From: Posidonia oceanica
Lineage: Eukaryota; Streptophyta; Magnoliopsida; Alismatales; Posidoniaceae
NCBI GenBank assembly: GCA_037176725.1
Contig: JAZBRS010000057.1
Span: forward strand, 90,417,501 to 90,481,500
Reading direction: 5' to 3'
Length of the DNA stretch: 64,000 nucleotides
Each line of letters opens with the position of its first letter. Within the stretch, counting starts at the first letter, position 1. A program made the position numbers and the translations under genes. Shown here in pieces: positions 11,641 to 24,417 of the stretch. The notes under the pieces were generated by a model. That model saw only the letters and a program-made list of their open reading frames with translations, did not search any database and was not told the origin of the DNA.

Positions 11641-12803
11641 TAACAACCTGACTCGTTGTGTTGGCCCAAGACTGCACCCATGGAATGCTGAGTGGTGGAG
11701 AGATAGAGAAGTAGAGGTCTCCCCGGCGTGAGGGGTACCAAAATAGGAGGCTTGACCAAGAGCCGCTTGATCTTATCAAATGCAGCATGGCACTCGACAT
11801 TCCAATTGATTTGCGTATTCTTCCGTAGAAGCTTGAAGATCGGCTCACAAATGGGCGTGAGCTGCGCAATGAAATGACTAATATACTGCAGGCGCCCTAG
11901 CAGTCCCCTGACTTCCCTCTTAGTCGCAGGGGGAGGCATGTCAATGATTGCTCTGGCCTTGCTGGGGTCCACCTCAATCCCCCTCTGGCTGATGATGTAG
12001 CCCAAAAGCTTCCCAGAAGAAACTCTGAACACACATTTGTTGGGGTTGAGGTAGAGCTTGTAGCACCTAAAGCGGTCAAAGAGCTTCCTCAGGCAAGGCA
12101 AGTGATCCTCAGACTCTTTGGACTTGGCGATCATATCATCCACATAAACCTCGACCTCCTGTTGCATGAGGTCATGGAACAATGCAGTCATGGCTAGCTG
12201 ATATGTCGCCCCTGCATTCTTGAGTCCAAAAGGCATCACCCGATAGCAGAAGACTCCCTAGGGGGTGATGAAGGATGTCTTTTCCATATCCTCCTCTGCC
12301 ATTCTGATTTGATTGTAGCCTGAGAAGCCATCCATGAATGAAAGCATCTTGTGTCCCGCGGTATTGTCAACTAGGACATCAATGTGTGGTAGAGGGAAAT
12401 TATCCTTAGGACTCGCCTTGTTCAGGTTCCTGTAATCGATGCACATGCGGACTCGACCATCCTTCTTGGGTACCAGCACAACATTCGCAAGCCACTCAGG
12501 GTACAAGACGACCTTGAGGAAATTGACATTGTGTTGTTTCACAATTTCCTCCTTCAACATCAACAGCCATTGCGGACGCCATCTTTTGAGCTTCTGCTTG
12601 ATGGGCTTTGCATCCGGCTTAAGTGGCAAGTTATGCACCACTATCTCAACGTTGAGGCCAACCATGTCATTATAACTCCAGGTGAATACATCTGCATATT
12701 CCATGAGGAATGCAATGAATTTTGCTCTAGCCTGGGGTGTCAACCTGGCACTGATGCGGACCTCCCTGACTTCTTCGGCTGTTCCGATGTTGATAACCTT
12801 CAT
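11641..12803 (-). pseudogene. E1 reverse transcriptase (broken)
   Basis: The enzyme copies element RNA into DNA. The frame 12803-12258 gives the N-terminal half with ARLTPQARAKF, the fingers segment VVLVPKKDGRVRMCIDYRNLNKA, and FMDGFSGYNQI. A TAG at about 12255 (after FITP, where a tryptophan is usual before GVFCYRV) splits it from 12239-11640. The second half contains MPFGLKNAGATYQ and the catalytic YVDDMIAKS, then the connection domain. The RT is otherwise collinear and close to full length. Upstream sequence to about 12940 codes acidic linker (EEEDDQEED) and is cut from the rest of the polyprotein by the solo LTR at 12940. Confidence 0.93.
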
Positions 12804-12939
12804 CTCTTCTTCAACATGGAGGTTTGGCCCCTGGAGGTCATCGTCATAAGGCTAGAATTCAGGCGTCGCTTCTTCTTCTACACCTACATCTTCCTCTTGA
12901 TCATCCTCCTCTTCGTACGTAATAAGCTCTGAGAGGATC

Positions 12940-15816
12940 TGTGATTATCTCACCCTGGAAATTTGGACCGGAGGGGGTCCAAAAAGAGAGAGGTCTTCAT
13001 GGATGGAGTGACGCGAAGAGGGAAAACAAAAAGATAAGACAAAACAGAGTTGCCACCTAGTCTATTAAGTCGGGAGACGAGGAATACCGAGGAAAGCATA
13101 GAAAACATGCAGATGAATGCAATGCTATGCAAAATGTATGACTCATGCTAAGGACGAGGGCAAAATGGTCACTGCGGGTTCAAAGAAAGGGTAAGGACTA
13201 TTGTTACGTGTGGGGAAGGTGTTAGGCACCCCCGACATGCCCGAGGAATCGGTCTTTCTTGGCTAAACGCTCGCATTTGCAAGAATTTCGGCAATGATTG
13301 CCTTTAACTGTACGCCCGTAGGCGATGGAATGCTATGCCATGCTATGAATGCTTTAATGCCTAAATGTCTGAATGCCATGCATGGAAAATTAAACGTGCA
13401 GCCTATGTGCTCAACAACACTGCCTGTGTTCCAAACCGGGCGAACCCTGGTTCGTAAGAACTACAGATAGAAAGCATCACTGTCCTAAATGCTATGTAGG
13501 CGAGAAAACAAAACGCCGAATAAAACCACGCAATGCAAGTGCACGACATGCAAAGGGGAAACAAACGTCAAATAAAAACCACGCAATGCAAGTGTACAAC
13601 ATGCAAAGGGGAAACAAGTCCGAGACAAGAAAACCACGGGAAAGTGGGCGATGCAAGGCGTAAAACCGGAAACAGGGGTCCGACAGCATGCATGGGCGTC
13701 AAGGCATGTACCGGAGGCAACAAAATGCGGAAAGCGACAGCGAAAATAAGATTGGCGCTTAAAACAGAATTTAGCCAACTGAAAGCGTTGGACGCAGGAA
13801 TGACCTGCGTCCTATGTTGGACACTGGGACAGCTAGCGTCCAACACAGAGAAATGAGGAACTGAAGGAAAACATGCATGTAAGCTTGGAAATCATGCATT
13901 TAATGCAATATAAAAACTATGGACAGATAAAGCATGTTAGAAGACCAAAGTGCAAGGCTCAGAAATCAAATGCAAGCTCAGAATGATTTTTAAACTGACA
14001 AAGGGCGTTGGACGTTGAGATCACCTGCGTCCAACATTGGAAGCAGAAGAACACAGCGTCCAACAGCTCTGCCTTGGTTTTAAAAGAGATGCATGCATGC
14101 TGGCTATGTAGATGCGATGCAAATGCAATATGGCAGTGGTAGACATGCAGATTATGCTAGGCAATCAATATAAACAGCCAAAAGAGATTTAAAGGCATGA
14201 TGCAAGCATAAGCATGATTTAAGCTAAGCATAGTGTTGGACGCTAGAATACACAGCGTCCAACATAGGACGCTAGAGCATTCTGCGTCCAACATTGAGTA
14301 GATAGAAACTTGCAAACTGCAACATGCAAGATGATGAAAAATGATGTAAACCTGCAAGAAGCTGAAAGAAAACCCATGGAACAACATGCACACACATGGG
14401 CTAGACAAGCATCTCAAAATAAAGTAAACAATAAGATGCAAGATGCAAGCAGATAAACTGGGGAGTAAGACGCGAGCTGTACCAACGTCCAACATAGGAC
14501 GTTGGGAACTCTAGCATCCCACACCCAGGCAGGTTAAACTGGAACATGGAAGTGAGAAACAAGCCAAGATCTAGGCAAGATTAAAGCATAGCATGTAGCA
14601 ACATAAAAATAAATAACTAAACAGAAAACCAGCAGGATCGTTGGACGCTGCCTTAGGGCATGTCCAACGTTGGACGCACCAGTCCATGCGTCCAACACGT
14701 CGGGAATCTTCTCGGCAAAAAACGATGCATAGATCGATCAAAAATGGAAAGCTAAATAGCAGGTAAGCATGAGCATGCAATAAGGAACATAACCATACAT
14801 TCAAAGCTAGAAATGGGTGGGTGGTTTGCTCCACCCATCTCCTCCCTCTTGCCGCTGGCATTCAAGACGTTTCTGGCCATCTACGAGGCCGAAAAGTGAT
14901 GAAGCCCAGCTGTGAAGCGTTACTGAGGTGAGGGAGGATATGAGGAGCGCACCAAGGAGAAGGAATTACCTGTGTGCGGCTCAGACGGGTTGTGTGCGGC
15001 CGCCGGCAAGCTTGGACGGAATGCGGCGAGCTCGCGGAAGGGGAGGTTGCCGTGGCTTCTCTCGCGTGCGGAGGAAGGTCTGGGAAGGCTAGAGGGGGTC
15101 TCTCAGAAGTTTCTCTGGGTTCCAGAGGTGGCTGTGTTGTGTGTGGAGGGCTCTGGTGTGTTGGGTTCTCCCTTGGGTTCCAACGGAGAAGATGGTGGAA
15201 ATGGCACACCCGAGGAGGAAGAAAGGGGTCTGGGGGTGTTTGTCGAAGTCGTGGGTGTCAGGAGAGTAAGTGTGGCGTGTCAGGAGGTTGCCAAAGTCGC
15301 CGTGGTGGCAGGACATAGGCGGCCATGGCAGTGAGAGGTGGTGAGAGCGGGAGATGCTCTAGGGAGGAGATGACGCGGTGGCAGGCCGAGTTAGTGGGCT
15401 TGGTGCCTAACGGGTGGCCAGGAGCGGCGAGTAAGTGGCAGAGGGGACGCGGAGTAAGTGTGGGTGGACGGAGGTGGTGGCTGGAGCGGTGAGCCAGAGG
15501 TTGCAGAGGTAGTGGCTGTCCCGACTTGTTGGACGCTGGCACAGAGCACGTCCAACGTAGGATGCGGCCAATGCTAGCGTCCAACGAGCCGAGGAGGTTA
15601 AAGGCTATTTTTGGGGTGTTTTGGCTTAGGTTAGGTGTGAGCTAAGGCTTAGGAAGGCTTAGGTGGAGTTTGGGAGGGTTTAGGTGACGTTTAGGAAGGT
15701 TTTGGGGGTTGGTGAGTTTTTAAGGTGGGTTTGAGAGAGAGAGAGCCATCCCAGAGTCCGAGCGAGCTTGTAGGAGGATCCACCATCATCCAGGCAGTCA
15801 AAATGGGGTGTCTACA
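12940..15816 (-). mobile_element. Solo LTR inserted in E1 pol, TSD GGATC
   Basis: Plus-strand termini are TGTGATTATC (12940) and GGTGTCTACA (15816), flanked by the direct repeat GGATC at 12935-12939 and 15817-15821. The ends read TG...CA. No internal genes or second LTR exist between the TSDs, so this is a 2.9-kb solo LTR. It belongs to the Tat type: it has the U5 block around 13190-13265 (GGGGAAGGTGTTAGGCACCC), the CACCTAGTCTATT word near 13050 and a donor-like site at 14964-14972. It carries at least six clusters of GTTGGACGC / GCGTCCAAC palindromes (13787, 14003, 14231, 14478, 14640, 15530). Confidence 0.93.
14964..14972 (-). promoter_or_regulatory. Splice-donor-like site in LTR
   Basis: The minus strand reads CACACAG|GTAATT. 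It lies 850 nt from the LTR start at 15816 and corresponds in position to donor-like sites in the other LTRs of the window. Splicing itself is not shown. Confidence 0.4.
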
Positions 15817-16995
15817 GGATCTCCTTCTCCAAAATCGGATCAATGACATCGAAGGAGAGGATGTGCTTGGCGCTCTACCCTTGACGCTTCAAGATGGTCA
15901 TGCTGACACGGGTGTTCTTGTATCGACATTGCGTGACCTCTTCCCCGGTAGCCTTTGGACCTGTTGATGGACCAGGTCGCTCTACTTCTGCTACCTCTAC
16001 TGTGTTTTTGTGGTTTTCCAAATTTTCTGATTTTTTTGGATTTTCTGATATATACATAGATGATGTAGGTATCTGGCGGTTGTCCTCCTCCTGACTGCTG
16101 CCGCCTGGGTCACTGTCCAAACCTAAATCGGCGTTTTTTTTTCATCCCCACCACGCCTGAGGTGGGGTTTGGGCTGAACATACCATCTAGACTCACCTCC
16201 TGACTGTGAAGTGATCAACTCGTCGGGTCTAGTGGATGCAACATCCGACTCTTCCAAGACCATGATGGCTGGGTGGTCATGTTGTCGGTTGGAACAATCA
16301 AGCTCGCATTCTGTGAGCACCGCCTTTCCCTTCTTCAGCGCATGCTGCTCTACGGCTTCCTCTACTAATACGGTGAGCTGCTCTAGGAACAAAAGTTCCA
16401 AGTCACCAAGCTAGCTGTCCAAATGGGCCTCTACAACTACTCCCTCATCCTCATCTGGAGCGAAATCAAGATAGTAGGCTCCAACCGCTCCTAGGGCCAC
16501 ATGCTCAATCACCTGGACCTCCCTGTCGGTCCGATCTGTCTCTGTCATATGCTCCTCGTCTGAGTAAAAGTCCTCGATGTAGACCCACTCCTCTGTCGAC
16601 AGTGGGGATGTCTGGTGCAGTCTGGGCTGTGTGGAAGTCTGGCTCTGGTTGGGATTGAGAGTACCTGCACTGATGAAGTTGGTGAGATCCCGCGGAATGA
16701 TCAGCCTTCAGTCCTTTGAGCGCGTGAATCCATCCTTGTGAGGCTGCCAGTCATAGCCTAGTCCTTCATTATCTCTCCTCTCTGTTGCTGCATTGGGCTC
16801 AGCGATCCCCTGGTCGTACTGCCCGAGTGGTGTCCCCATCTCATAACCCCAATAGCGACATAAGTTCTTGAACATCAAAGAAGGGTTGGAACAAGTGGCC
16901 ATGCTGGCTCGCTCGAGAATTGGAATGAAATTAACCAGTTCAAACCGGTTGACATGATAAAGAACATCGGAGGGTTTGGGGTCGAACTGGACAGT
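15817..16995 (-). other. E1 protease-RT spacer (degenerate coding)
   Basis: In the element frame this holds low-complexity, acidic coding remnants, for example EEWVYIEDFYSDEEH and LLFLEQLTVLVEEAVEQ. Near the LTR insertion it includes RVSMTILKRQG, a segment typical of Tat polyproteins just ahead of RT. Stops occur at about 16401, 16120 and 15875. The first five bases are the right TSD copy of the solo LTR. No catalytic domain lies here. Confidence 0.6.
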
Positions 16996-17910
16996 CTATA
17001 AAGAGATGGAAGAGACAGCCTCAACTTTCTCCTTATCGAAGTTTTCCACCATGACGATGACAACATCGTCACCCCAACGGAACTTGATCATGCGATGGAG
17101 AGTCGAGGGGAGCACTTGATGCCTGTGGAGCCAAGGGCGCCCAAGCAAGAGGTTAAAAGAAGGCTCAAGATCGATGATGTAGAACTCTACATCGAAAACA
17201 ACAGGTCCTATGGTGAGGGGAACGATTAGGATCCCCAATGCATCATGGTGCATGTTATCAAAGGAGGTCATTCCCTTTGTAGTTGGTGTAATGTCCTCGG
17301 CTTTGAATCCAGATTGGCTTGCTGTACGCAAGGGACAGACATTGAGGCCTGCCCCATTATCAACCAGTGTCAAGGGAATACAGAAAGTCTGGTACTACAC
17401 CGTGATGAACAGGGGTTGGTTATGGTTTATCCCTGTCGACGGCAATTCATCACTTGAAAAAGAGATGACTTGCGGAACCGCAATCATGCCCACCATGGTC
17501 TCATGGGCAGCGGGCTCAATAGTCGGGGAGACGTGGGCAGCCTGGAAAACTCTAAGAAAGGCCTCCCTATGCTCTAATGATGTGTGCATGAGATCCTAGA
17601 TGGAAATGTCAGCCTTCACCTTCTTCAACTGTGTGGTGATATCGGCAGAAGGCTGATCCTTCTTCGGAGCAACAGGGGATGAGGTGGAGCGCTGAGCTGG
17701 GCTATCTACTATGAAGATCCTAGCAGGGTATCCCACAGGAGGTGAAGGAGTTGGCTCTGGGTAACCAGGCCTTGATGTCAAAGCCGCTGGCTGGTACACC
17801 CTCCCAGACCGTGTAATTTCTGCGCACACTTGTGTGGCATAATCATATGGAACACGATGGGTGTCCCTTGTTAGGCTGATGACCAGTGGGGTGTGAGCTG
17901 CTAGCTCCAA
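16996..17910 (-). pseudogene. E1 aspartic protease region (broken)
   Basis: Retropepsin cleaves the gag-pol polyprotein. The frame 17373-16996 contains TLVDNGAGLNVCPL, the Tat-type active-site region (D-N-G in place of D-T-G), followed by FDVEFYIIDLEPSFN and LLGRPWLHRHQVLPS, the second conserved half. Upstream frames 17910-17596 and 17589-17395 carry the linker (QLKKVKADISI, EHREAFLRVF) that joins gag to protease, separated by stops. The order between gag and the spacer is as expected. Confidence 0.8.
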
Positions 17911-17958
17911 CGGGGCTACAGGCAGGCTGGCAAGAGAGGAAACCGACTGGGATGGGTA

Positions 17959-20412
17959 CTAAGCTGAGGGAGAAGGTCCTGACTGAGGTCGGGCTGACAG
18001 ACGGATAAGAGACTGAGCTTGGGATGTTGTGGCAGATGGCGCAGTGGTGCGCTCCGATTCTGCGGTCAACCGTATCATATGGATTGCCGACTCGGAACTG
18101 GTGAGAGCTGACTGATACAAGTGCGCAGGAAAAGGCTGAGAGATGCGGTGCATCAAAGAAGAGGGGTCCACTACTAGTGTGGTAGGATCAGAAGGGAGGA
18201 CACAATGAACTCCTAAGGGCCCGGCACCTCCTGAGCTCGAGTGTGGAGGCAAGGGCTGGCTAACTATGTTGGGGTGCTGAGGTGTAGGGCTAGGTGTAGG
18301 TGGTGGTACAGGAGTGGAGGCTGCCTCTTGAGTGTCAATAATGATGACTCGGCGGTCAGTCAAATCTTGGATCGCATTCCGTAATGTAAAACAACTGTCA
18401 GTCGAGTGCCCCGCGGCTCGATGGAAGCTGCAAAAGAGGCTTGTGTTATACCAACGCGGAAGAGGACTCGGTGGTGGGCGAACCTCCGGAAGCCTCAGGA
18501 GTGACACGACCTTGGGAAAGACGGCTCTCAAAGGTTCAACCAATGGAGTATAGTTGCATTGAGGATGCTGAGGTCGTCCCTGCCCCGGGCGTCCCTGCCG
18601 GACCGGTGGAGCTGGATACACTGGTTGGGCAGTGGGAGTGATGTGTGGCGTGGGTATCCTCGGTGTTGGAGCATATATCACCTGACTCGGACCAGGCTGA
18701 GCCACCATGTTGATTGGCGTGGCATGGGACTGAACATATGCAACAGAGGGCTTCAAAGGATCTCTCCTCCTGGGGTTGTTGTTGCCACTATTGTTGCTAC
18801 TGCTGCCACTGTTGGATTTGGCAAATGCAGATAATGTAGGAAAGATGCCGCTACAGAGTGAGCCTTCCACGCAGGTGCCTACCCGAATCAAAGATGAGAA
18901 TGTGGTGATAGGCTGGATGCTCAACAAGCCCCCTACATTTGGTTGCGCACCTCGAATGATAATCTCAATAGACTCCTCCTCGGAGGGCCTATCTTGAACT
19001 TGTGAGGTGAGGGTGCGCCAACGACCAACATACTCCCCAAATGGCTCATGGGCTCCTTGCCTAGTGGAGACAAGATCCTCGCACTTTGGGATCAAGTCGA
19101 GGTTGAAGGAGTACTGCTCCAGGAACGCCTGACTGAGATCGTTCCAAGTCTAGATCGTGGCCATGTCAAGGGAAGTGAACCACTTGAGCGCGGGGCCAGT
19201 CAGACACTTCTGGAATAGGCAGATCAGGAGCTTATCGTCAGCCTGAAGCTGAGCAAGGTCTCCATAGTACGCCCGGAGATGTGAGATTGGGCAGCCCTTA
19301 CTGTTATACTTCTCGAATTCCAGGACATGGAAATTCGCAGGGAGTACTACCTCTGGGAAATAACAGAGGTCCTGAAACTGGTAAGGTCGGCGGTCTCCGC
19401 CCTGCGATGATCGTTTCGCTCTCTCTAGATCTCTCACTCTAGCAAGGAGTGTATCTAAGGGCGCTACCGATGGGAATTGTGCAGGTTGGACAGGAGCCAC
19501 GTACGCTAAATAGGCCATCCCTAAGGGATCCTCTGGATCTACCATCGTGCCACCTAGTGCCATGGCACGATGGTCAGCGTACCCGTGTGATGGTGCTGAA
19601 GGAAATGGTATGCCTGATGGAGGCAAGACCTGTGGAGGCACAAAAAAGGGATATGTAGAAGACTATGCTGTGTAAGGTGCAGAATGTGGGAGCAATAACT
19701 GCTACAATGGTATGGCGCCAGGCAGCGGAGTCTATGCGTGCTGTGCTCTTACCAACCCAAGGGGCTAGCCACCATATACCAGAGGTGGAAACTGTGCACT
19801 AAGTGGTGTCTGTGCTGAAGGCACGGATGTCGCCCCCATCGCCAGTGTAGTGAGAAGCTGGGGCGATGGCCGGGGCGGAGGTGCAGTAGGGTGTGCCTAG
19901 AACACAGAAAAAGGTTGCTGGACCTCTAGAGTAACTGGAAATACGGGTGGGTGAATAGACAGAGCCATGCCTTGCAGTGTCTGGGCTAACTCCATCATGC
20001 CCTGATATTGCTCATCAGGGGTCCCGTCATTGGGAAGACTGAAGTGCAGGACTAGTGAGGGATCAGATGCCAAAAGTAGCTAGGACACAGACTGTCCAAA
20101 GGGGAAGGATCCTACAACAGAAGAGGACTCAGCAGCGTGGGTGCCAATAGTATCGAAGCCCTGAGTAGGGGTAGTAGTGAACTGGAAATCCGGAGCACGA
20201 GTGGCGGTCACCGAAACAGACTTGGTGACAGACCCTGTACTAATAAAAATCTGCCGATGCCCCGAGATGAGGGAAGTGAAGCTCCCAGGCGCCTGAGACC
20301 GGAAAGTCTGAAAGGAAGGAACAGCAGAGGTGACAGCAAAGGAGTAAGGAGCTGACCTCGGGACATCCTCCAAAGCGACCGAAAGTGAAGGCTCGCTAAC
20401 ACGTTGGGCCAT
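17959..20412 (-). pseudogene. E1 gag (broken)
   Basis: Gag forms the virus-like particle of the element. I take the start at the ATG at 20412 (MAQRVSEPSLSV), downstream of the PBS in element orientation. The capsid-like retrotransposon gag core spans the frames 19641-19150 and 19095-17959. It includes FEKYNSKGCPISHLRAYYGD, LTGPALKWFTSLD and, after a TAG at about 19150, YVGRWRTLTSQVQDRPSEE. A nucleocapsid knuckle of unusual spacing follows: CSFHRAAGHSTDSCFTLR (C-x2-H-x4-H-x4-C). The C-terminal region is proline/serine-rich. Several stops between 20080 and 19641 show decay. Confidence 0.85.
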
Positions 20413-21598
20413 GGCTGACCGTGAGCGAGTGAGGATAGGGCTGCGACGAAAACTAGAAGGATGAGACCTACGGGGAGCTATCGTTGGAAACGACGAATAA
20501 CTCGAGAAAAGAAGGTCGAGAAAAATGTCGCTATAGGGGTATCAGAGAAGGAACGACTCGAACTCTGACTAAGGAACTCACCCTCTAACCTGTAATAACG
20601 CAAAAAAAAAACGAATGTCAGATCTCGATAATACAAATGCAAATGTTATTAGGGTGGCATGATGCATATGAATGCTTTCTAATATGCTCTCTCTCACCAA
20701 TCTAAGTGTGTCCTAATAGATGTTCTACTTCGGGCTCTCACAAGGGGATAGGTCTCTGACTCAAGGATAGAAATCAGGTGCCCGTTCTAAATCCTGGTTA
20801 AGGCTCAGGCAGAGAACGAGTGGTGCACTGGGAGCTTTGACTCCTACTCTAGCAACGAGCTCATACTAACACCGACACGACCCTGGACAAGGGGAGACAG
20901 ATCGGCAACTCGTCCCATGCTAATAGTCATGGAACAAGAGACCGGGACTGCCCTTCGTAGATTGATGGGTGGACTCAGAGGAGAAAATATGCATGCCCCT
21001 AGTATGATCATGTATGCAAGTATGTTTGATGTCTTTTACTTGATTTTTATTTACTAAGGGGATGAATGTGAATGTATAGCTCTAGTTTTGCCTAGGGTAC
21101 ATTCTTATTTGTCCTTTCATTTTCCTCTTTTTTTTATTAGTTTTTTTTGTTTGCTTTTTCTTTTTTTGTCGTTTCTTGTTTTATTTTGTCTTTTTATATT
21201 CTTTTTATTATTATTATTTTTTATTAAACCATGGGGGAAAGCAATCATGTCTCTAATTATCCCTAGGCTTAAATTTGCAAAAGGGAAGAAAACATCCAAT
21301 TATAGCATGTAAACATCAAACATAATGTCAAAAAGCATGTGCATGGCATGTGCTAGTGTTGTGACATGGTTTGTGAAAAGGAAAACACTCAACACATCCA
21401 AAAGGCGTATATAACATGTAATGGCATATGATAGGCATGGCAAGCATATGTGTAAAGATAGGCATATATACATGGCATAAAGCAAGATATCAAAGCATGA
21501 ATAATGAAGCAAGCAAGTAAGGCAAACACATGCAAGCAATCACGCAAACAGGAGAAAGCCACTAAGCGGAAAAGCGAAACGAAAGCTGGAGTCTGGTT
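20413..21598 (-). other. E1 5' leader between PBS and gag
   Basis: This is noncoding leader. A T-rich plus-strand stretch at 21115-21225 (A-rich in element orientation) is the main feature. I see no protein domain. Confidence 0.55.
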
Positions 21599-21617
21599 AT
21601 CCCCAGCGGAGTCGCCA
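21599..21617 (-). promoter_or_regulatory. Primer binding site (PBS) of E1
   Basis: The minus strand reads TGGCGACTCCGCTGGGGAT, starting 5 nt after the LTR terminus at 21623. TGGCGACTCC is the PBS form expected for Tat/Ogre elements, which are reported to use tRNA-Arg. The exact tRNA was not checked here. Confidence 0.8.
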
Positions 21618-21622
21618 GTTTC

Positions 21623-23791
21623 TGTAACCATGTGACTGAACAGCTCGAATGTGCGGATCGAATCGTTAGTCATAGCTAAAAGAGATGTAAAAACGGCGAA
21701 GGCTGAAGAAAAGAAAACAAAAACTTGGAGTCGCCACCTAGTCTATTTGGAATCTAGAAAGACGAGGAAAACCGGAAAGCATGTAAAATGATAAAAAAGT
21801 AAAGGATATGATGCTAAGTCATTGCGAGCCAAAGATCGGGCAAGGACTCCTACTACGCATGGGGAAGGTGTTAAGCACCCCCATGTGCCCGAGAGAGTCG
21901 GTCTTTCTGGACTATTCCGCTCATTTGTGGCTAAATGTTGGCAATGATGCCATTTGCTGTACGCCCGAGGGCAATTATGCCATGCTATGTCAATCATGCT
22001 ATATGCCTTTGAAAATACACTAAATGCCTTTGAAATATGCCAAAAAGACAAGGGTTGAAAACCTTGGGGCTATTGTAAACATGCAGACCAGTTTGGGAAA
22101 TCAAAACATAAACATACATGTCCAAAATCAACATTGAAAAGCCAAAAAAAAACAAATTCTGCCTACTGGAACTGTTGGACGCTGGGATGTACAGCGTCCA
22201 ACGTTAGACGTAGGGACTAGGGTGTCTAACGCATAAAGTCCAGAAATGTTATTTACAGTTGAGTTGAAAATCACAGACATATTATCTAACTCATGTAAGC
22301 CAGGAAAAAACACTTGGAATGTGATATAAATTCATGACAAGTAACCCAACATCAATTTCCAAACTCATTTATGCATTCTTGAAGATTATTTCAAAGAAAA
22401 ACAATTGGGGATGTAAAACAATATGGTAAATGAATCCAATAAACCCCTAAGTAAATAATCTCAAGGTAAACAGTTGAAAGTTTAAAGCTTAGGTGAAATA
22501 GGGTTAGGTTAATAGCAAACACCAAATATCAGGTCTTAGATGTTAAATAAAGGCATTCTATGAAGCAAAAGTTAAAGAAATCTGAACAAGAGCGTTGGAT
22601 GCGCCAAACTCAGCGGCCAACATTGGACACTACCATAGACGGCGGCTTACACTCTGAAAACTGTTTTTATGATAAAACTCAGTAAAGGAAGCATATATTC
22701 GATTTAGATGCTTTTTAGAATAAAACATGATTGAGATAAATAAAAAATGGACTATATATGACATGGATAAATCATTATATAGTGTATGAAATATTTCTGT
22801 AAACAAAAATGTGTAAAATAAACATCAGGACGTTGGACGCTGGCCATGGCAGCGTCCAACGATGGACGCACCAGACTCAGCAGCCAACATACTGACAGAG
22901 CATTCAGTCAGTAAATCCAATCAAATCGGATCAAAATGAAACAAAAAGCATTCACCAAGCAAGAGTAGATATTCACAAACATAAACATGCAATTATTATA
23001 AAAAATGGATGAATAAATCGTCCTCCCCACCTCCACTTGCCTCTCGCCGGAATCCGGTAAGTTCTCCGGCCATTTAAGGACCGTGGAGCTCATGGAGCTC
23101 AACTACGGCTCATCGTGGAGGTTGGGAAGGTCATGAGGGACCTTGGGATGCAAGAAATGGGGGATGGGTCCTCGGCCAAGCTCAACGGCCGGCGGCCTCA
23201 TTTGGCTGGAACCCATCACCGGAAAACAGAATTATAGATTAACAGAGGCATATCAGTAGTAAATACTATGTAACATGCATTGAAACTAATATTCACAGCA
23301 TAATAACAAGGTTCTAAGCTATGGGGAAGGAGGTACTTACCTGTTTTGTTGTTTGGTGTGGCTTCCCCGGCACTGGCGGCCTTCTCTGGCAGATTTGTGG
23401 TGGCTCAGGTGGCGGCAAGTGGTTGGGTAGGTCTGGTTGTGTCTCAGGAGGCTTGAGGTGGCCGGAGGTGTGGGAATTCAAGGGTGTGTGGGCTATGTTT
23501 ACTCTAAAAAACCACAAAAAATGGGTGCCTCTCCTTTCAATGGAGGAAGAAAAAATCCTTTTATTTGGTTTTCATGGGTGTAACAGCTGAAGTGGAAACG
23601 AGAGGACGTGGGACTTGGTTTTGGACAAGGTTTGGGTTCAGGCTTGGTTTTGGACAAGGCTTGCGTTTAGGCTTGGTTTGGGATTGGTTTAGGATTGGTT
23701 TTGGGATTGGTGAATAGGTGGGGGCCGCCATAACCGAGCACATCCTGGGAGAAAACCACCGACGAAGGACTACAAAATCGAGGTGTCTACA
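21623..23791 (-). mobile_element. E1 5' LTR
   Basis: Plus-strand termini are TGTAACCATG (21623) and GGTGTCTACA (23791). In element orientation it begins TGTAGACACCTCG and ends GGTTACA just before the PBS. The length is 2169 bp. It holds the U5 block (GGGGAAGGTGTTAAGCACCC near 21861), GAGTCGCCACCTAGTC near 21730 and palindromes: GTTGGACGCTG, 7 nt, CAGCGTCCAAC at 22174-22202, and CGTTGGACGCTG, 7 nt, CAGCGTCCAACG at 22831-22861. E2 protease sequence resumes at 23792. Confidence 0.9.
23335..23343 (-). promoter_or_regulatory. Splice-donor-like site in E1 LTR
   Basis: The minus strand reads CAG|GTAAGT, a perfect plant donor consensus, 450 nt from the LTR start. Equivalent sites lie in every Tat LTR of the window with preserved U3-R sequence. 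Confidence 0.5.
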
Positions 23792-24384
23792 ATAATCATT
23801 ATGGTGGTGCTGGTTAAAGGACCCATTGTAATTTCCATTTGTACTGTCCTTAGAGCCAACTTCTCGCTTTGATCAAACCCAGTGCACATGAATGGAGTCT
23901 TGTCTAACCCATCCTCCTTGATCCCTAGGTTCTGGAGCGTGGATAAGGAACTAAGGCTTCGGCTTGCTCCAGTGTCAACTAGCACTCCTTGCAGCACATA
24001 GTCATTGATGCCCACTATGATGACGAGTGGTAGTTCTTGCTGGGATGGCGGCGGCAGCTTAGATTCTCGGAAGATGATATTTTCTTGTTCAAATTGTTTG
24101 GTGGCCTTTTGAACTAAGGCAAGAGAGCTTTCTTCCTCCATGCTGTTCTGCGGCTCATCTATTGCAACAAAGTTGAACTGGTTGAGGAGGCCAAGATCTT
24201 CAATTATTTGCTCTTCCTCTGCCCCACTGTCCCAGTCACCATCTGAGATTACTTCTTCGCCCTCTGCTTGGCTATCCCAGTCAACGTCTGAGATTGCACC
24301 CCATTCCTCCTCTGGTTGCTGAGGCTCCTCTTCTAGCGCTTGCAGGTCATGAATCACAGGGACTTCATCATCTTTCAATGCCAT
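23792..24384 (-). pseudogene. E2 protease, truncated by E1 insertion
   Basis: The frame opens with acidic linker (EEEWGAISDVDWDSQAEGEE) and reaches LPLVIIVGINDYVLQG followed by the active site LVDTGASRSLSSL, a canonical D-T-G retropepsin motif. Coding sense continues through MEITMGPLTSTTIMI and stops abruptly at 23792 where the E1 LTR begins. The remaining C-terminal half of protease and all of RT are displaced. Confidence 0.85.
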
Positions 24385-24417
24385 TATTTTATGCTTAGGA
24401 AGGGGATTATTGTAGAT

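Larger units (their letters stand above)
4291..23791 (-). mobile_element. E1: Tat/Ogre-type Ty3/gypsy retrotransposon, 3' LTR not in window
   Basis: In minus-strand order the element shows a 5' LTR (23791 to 21623), PBS (21617-21599), gag (from 20412), protease, spacer, reverse transcriptase, RNase H plus second RNase H, integrase, T-rich noncoding DNA and three tandem arrays. Integrase lies after RNase H, which is Ty3/gypsy order. The extra RNase H and the long noncoding ends indicate the Tat lineage. It is inserted in E2 protease coding DNA at 23791/23792. It is itself interrupted by a solo LTR at 12940-15816 and probably by the giant LTR at 1-4290. Many in-frame stops show it is defective. 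Confidence 0.85.

Noticed and set aside
12439..12932. Plus-strand frames over the RT region
   Set aside because: They are antisense shadows of the E1 reverse transcriptase, which has clear motifs on the minus strand.
21599..21617. A tRNA gene at the PBS
   Set aside because: Only the 19-nt primer complement is present. There is no cloverleaf around it.
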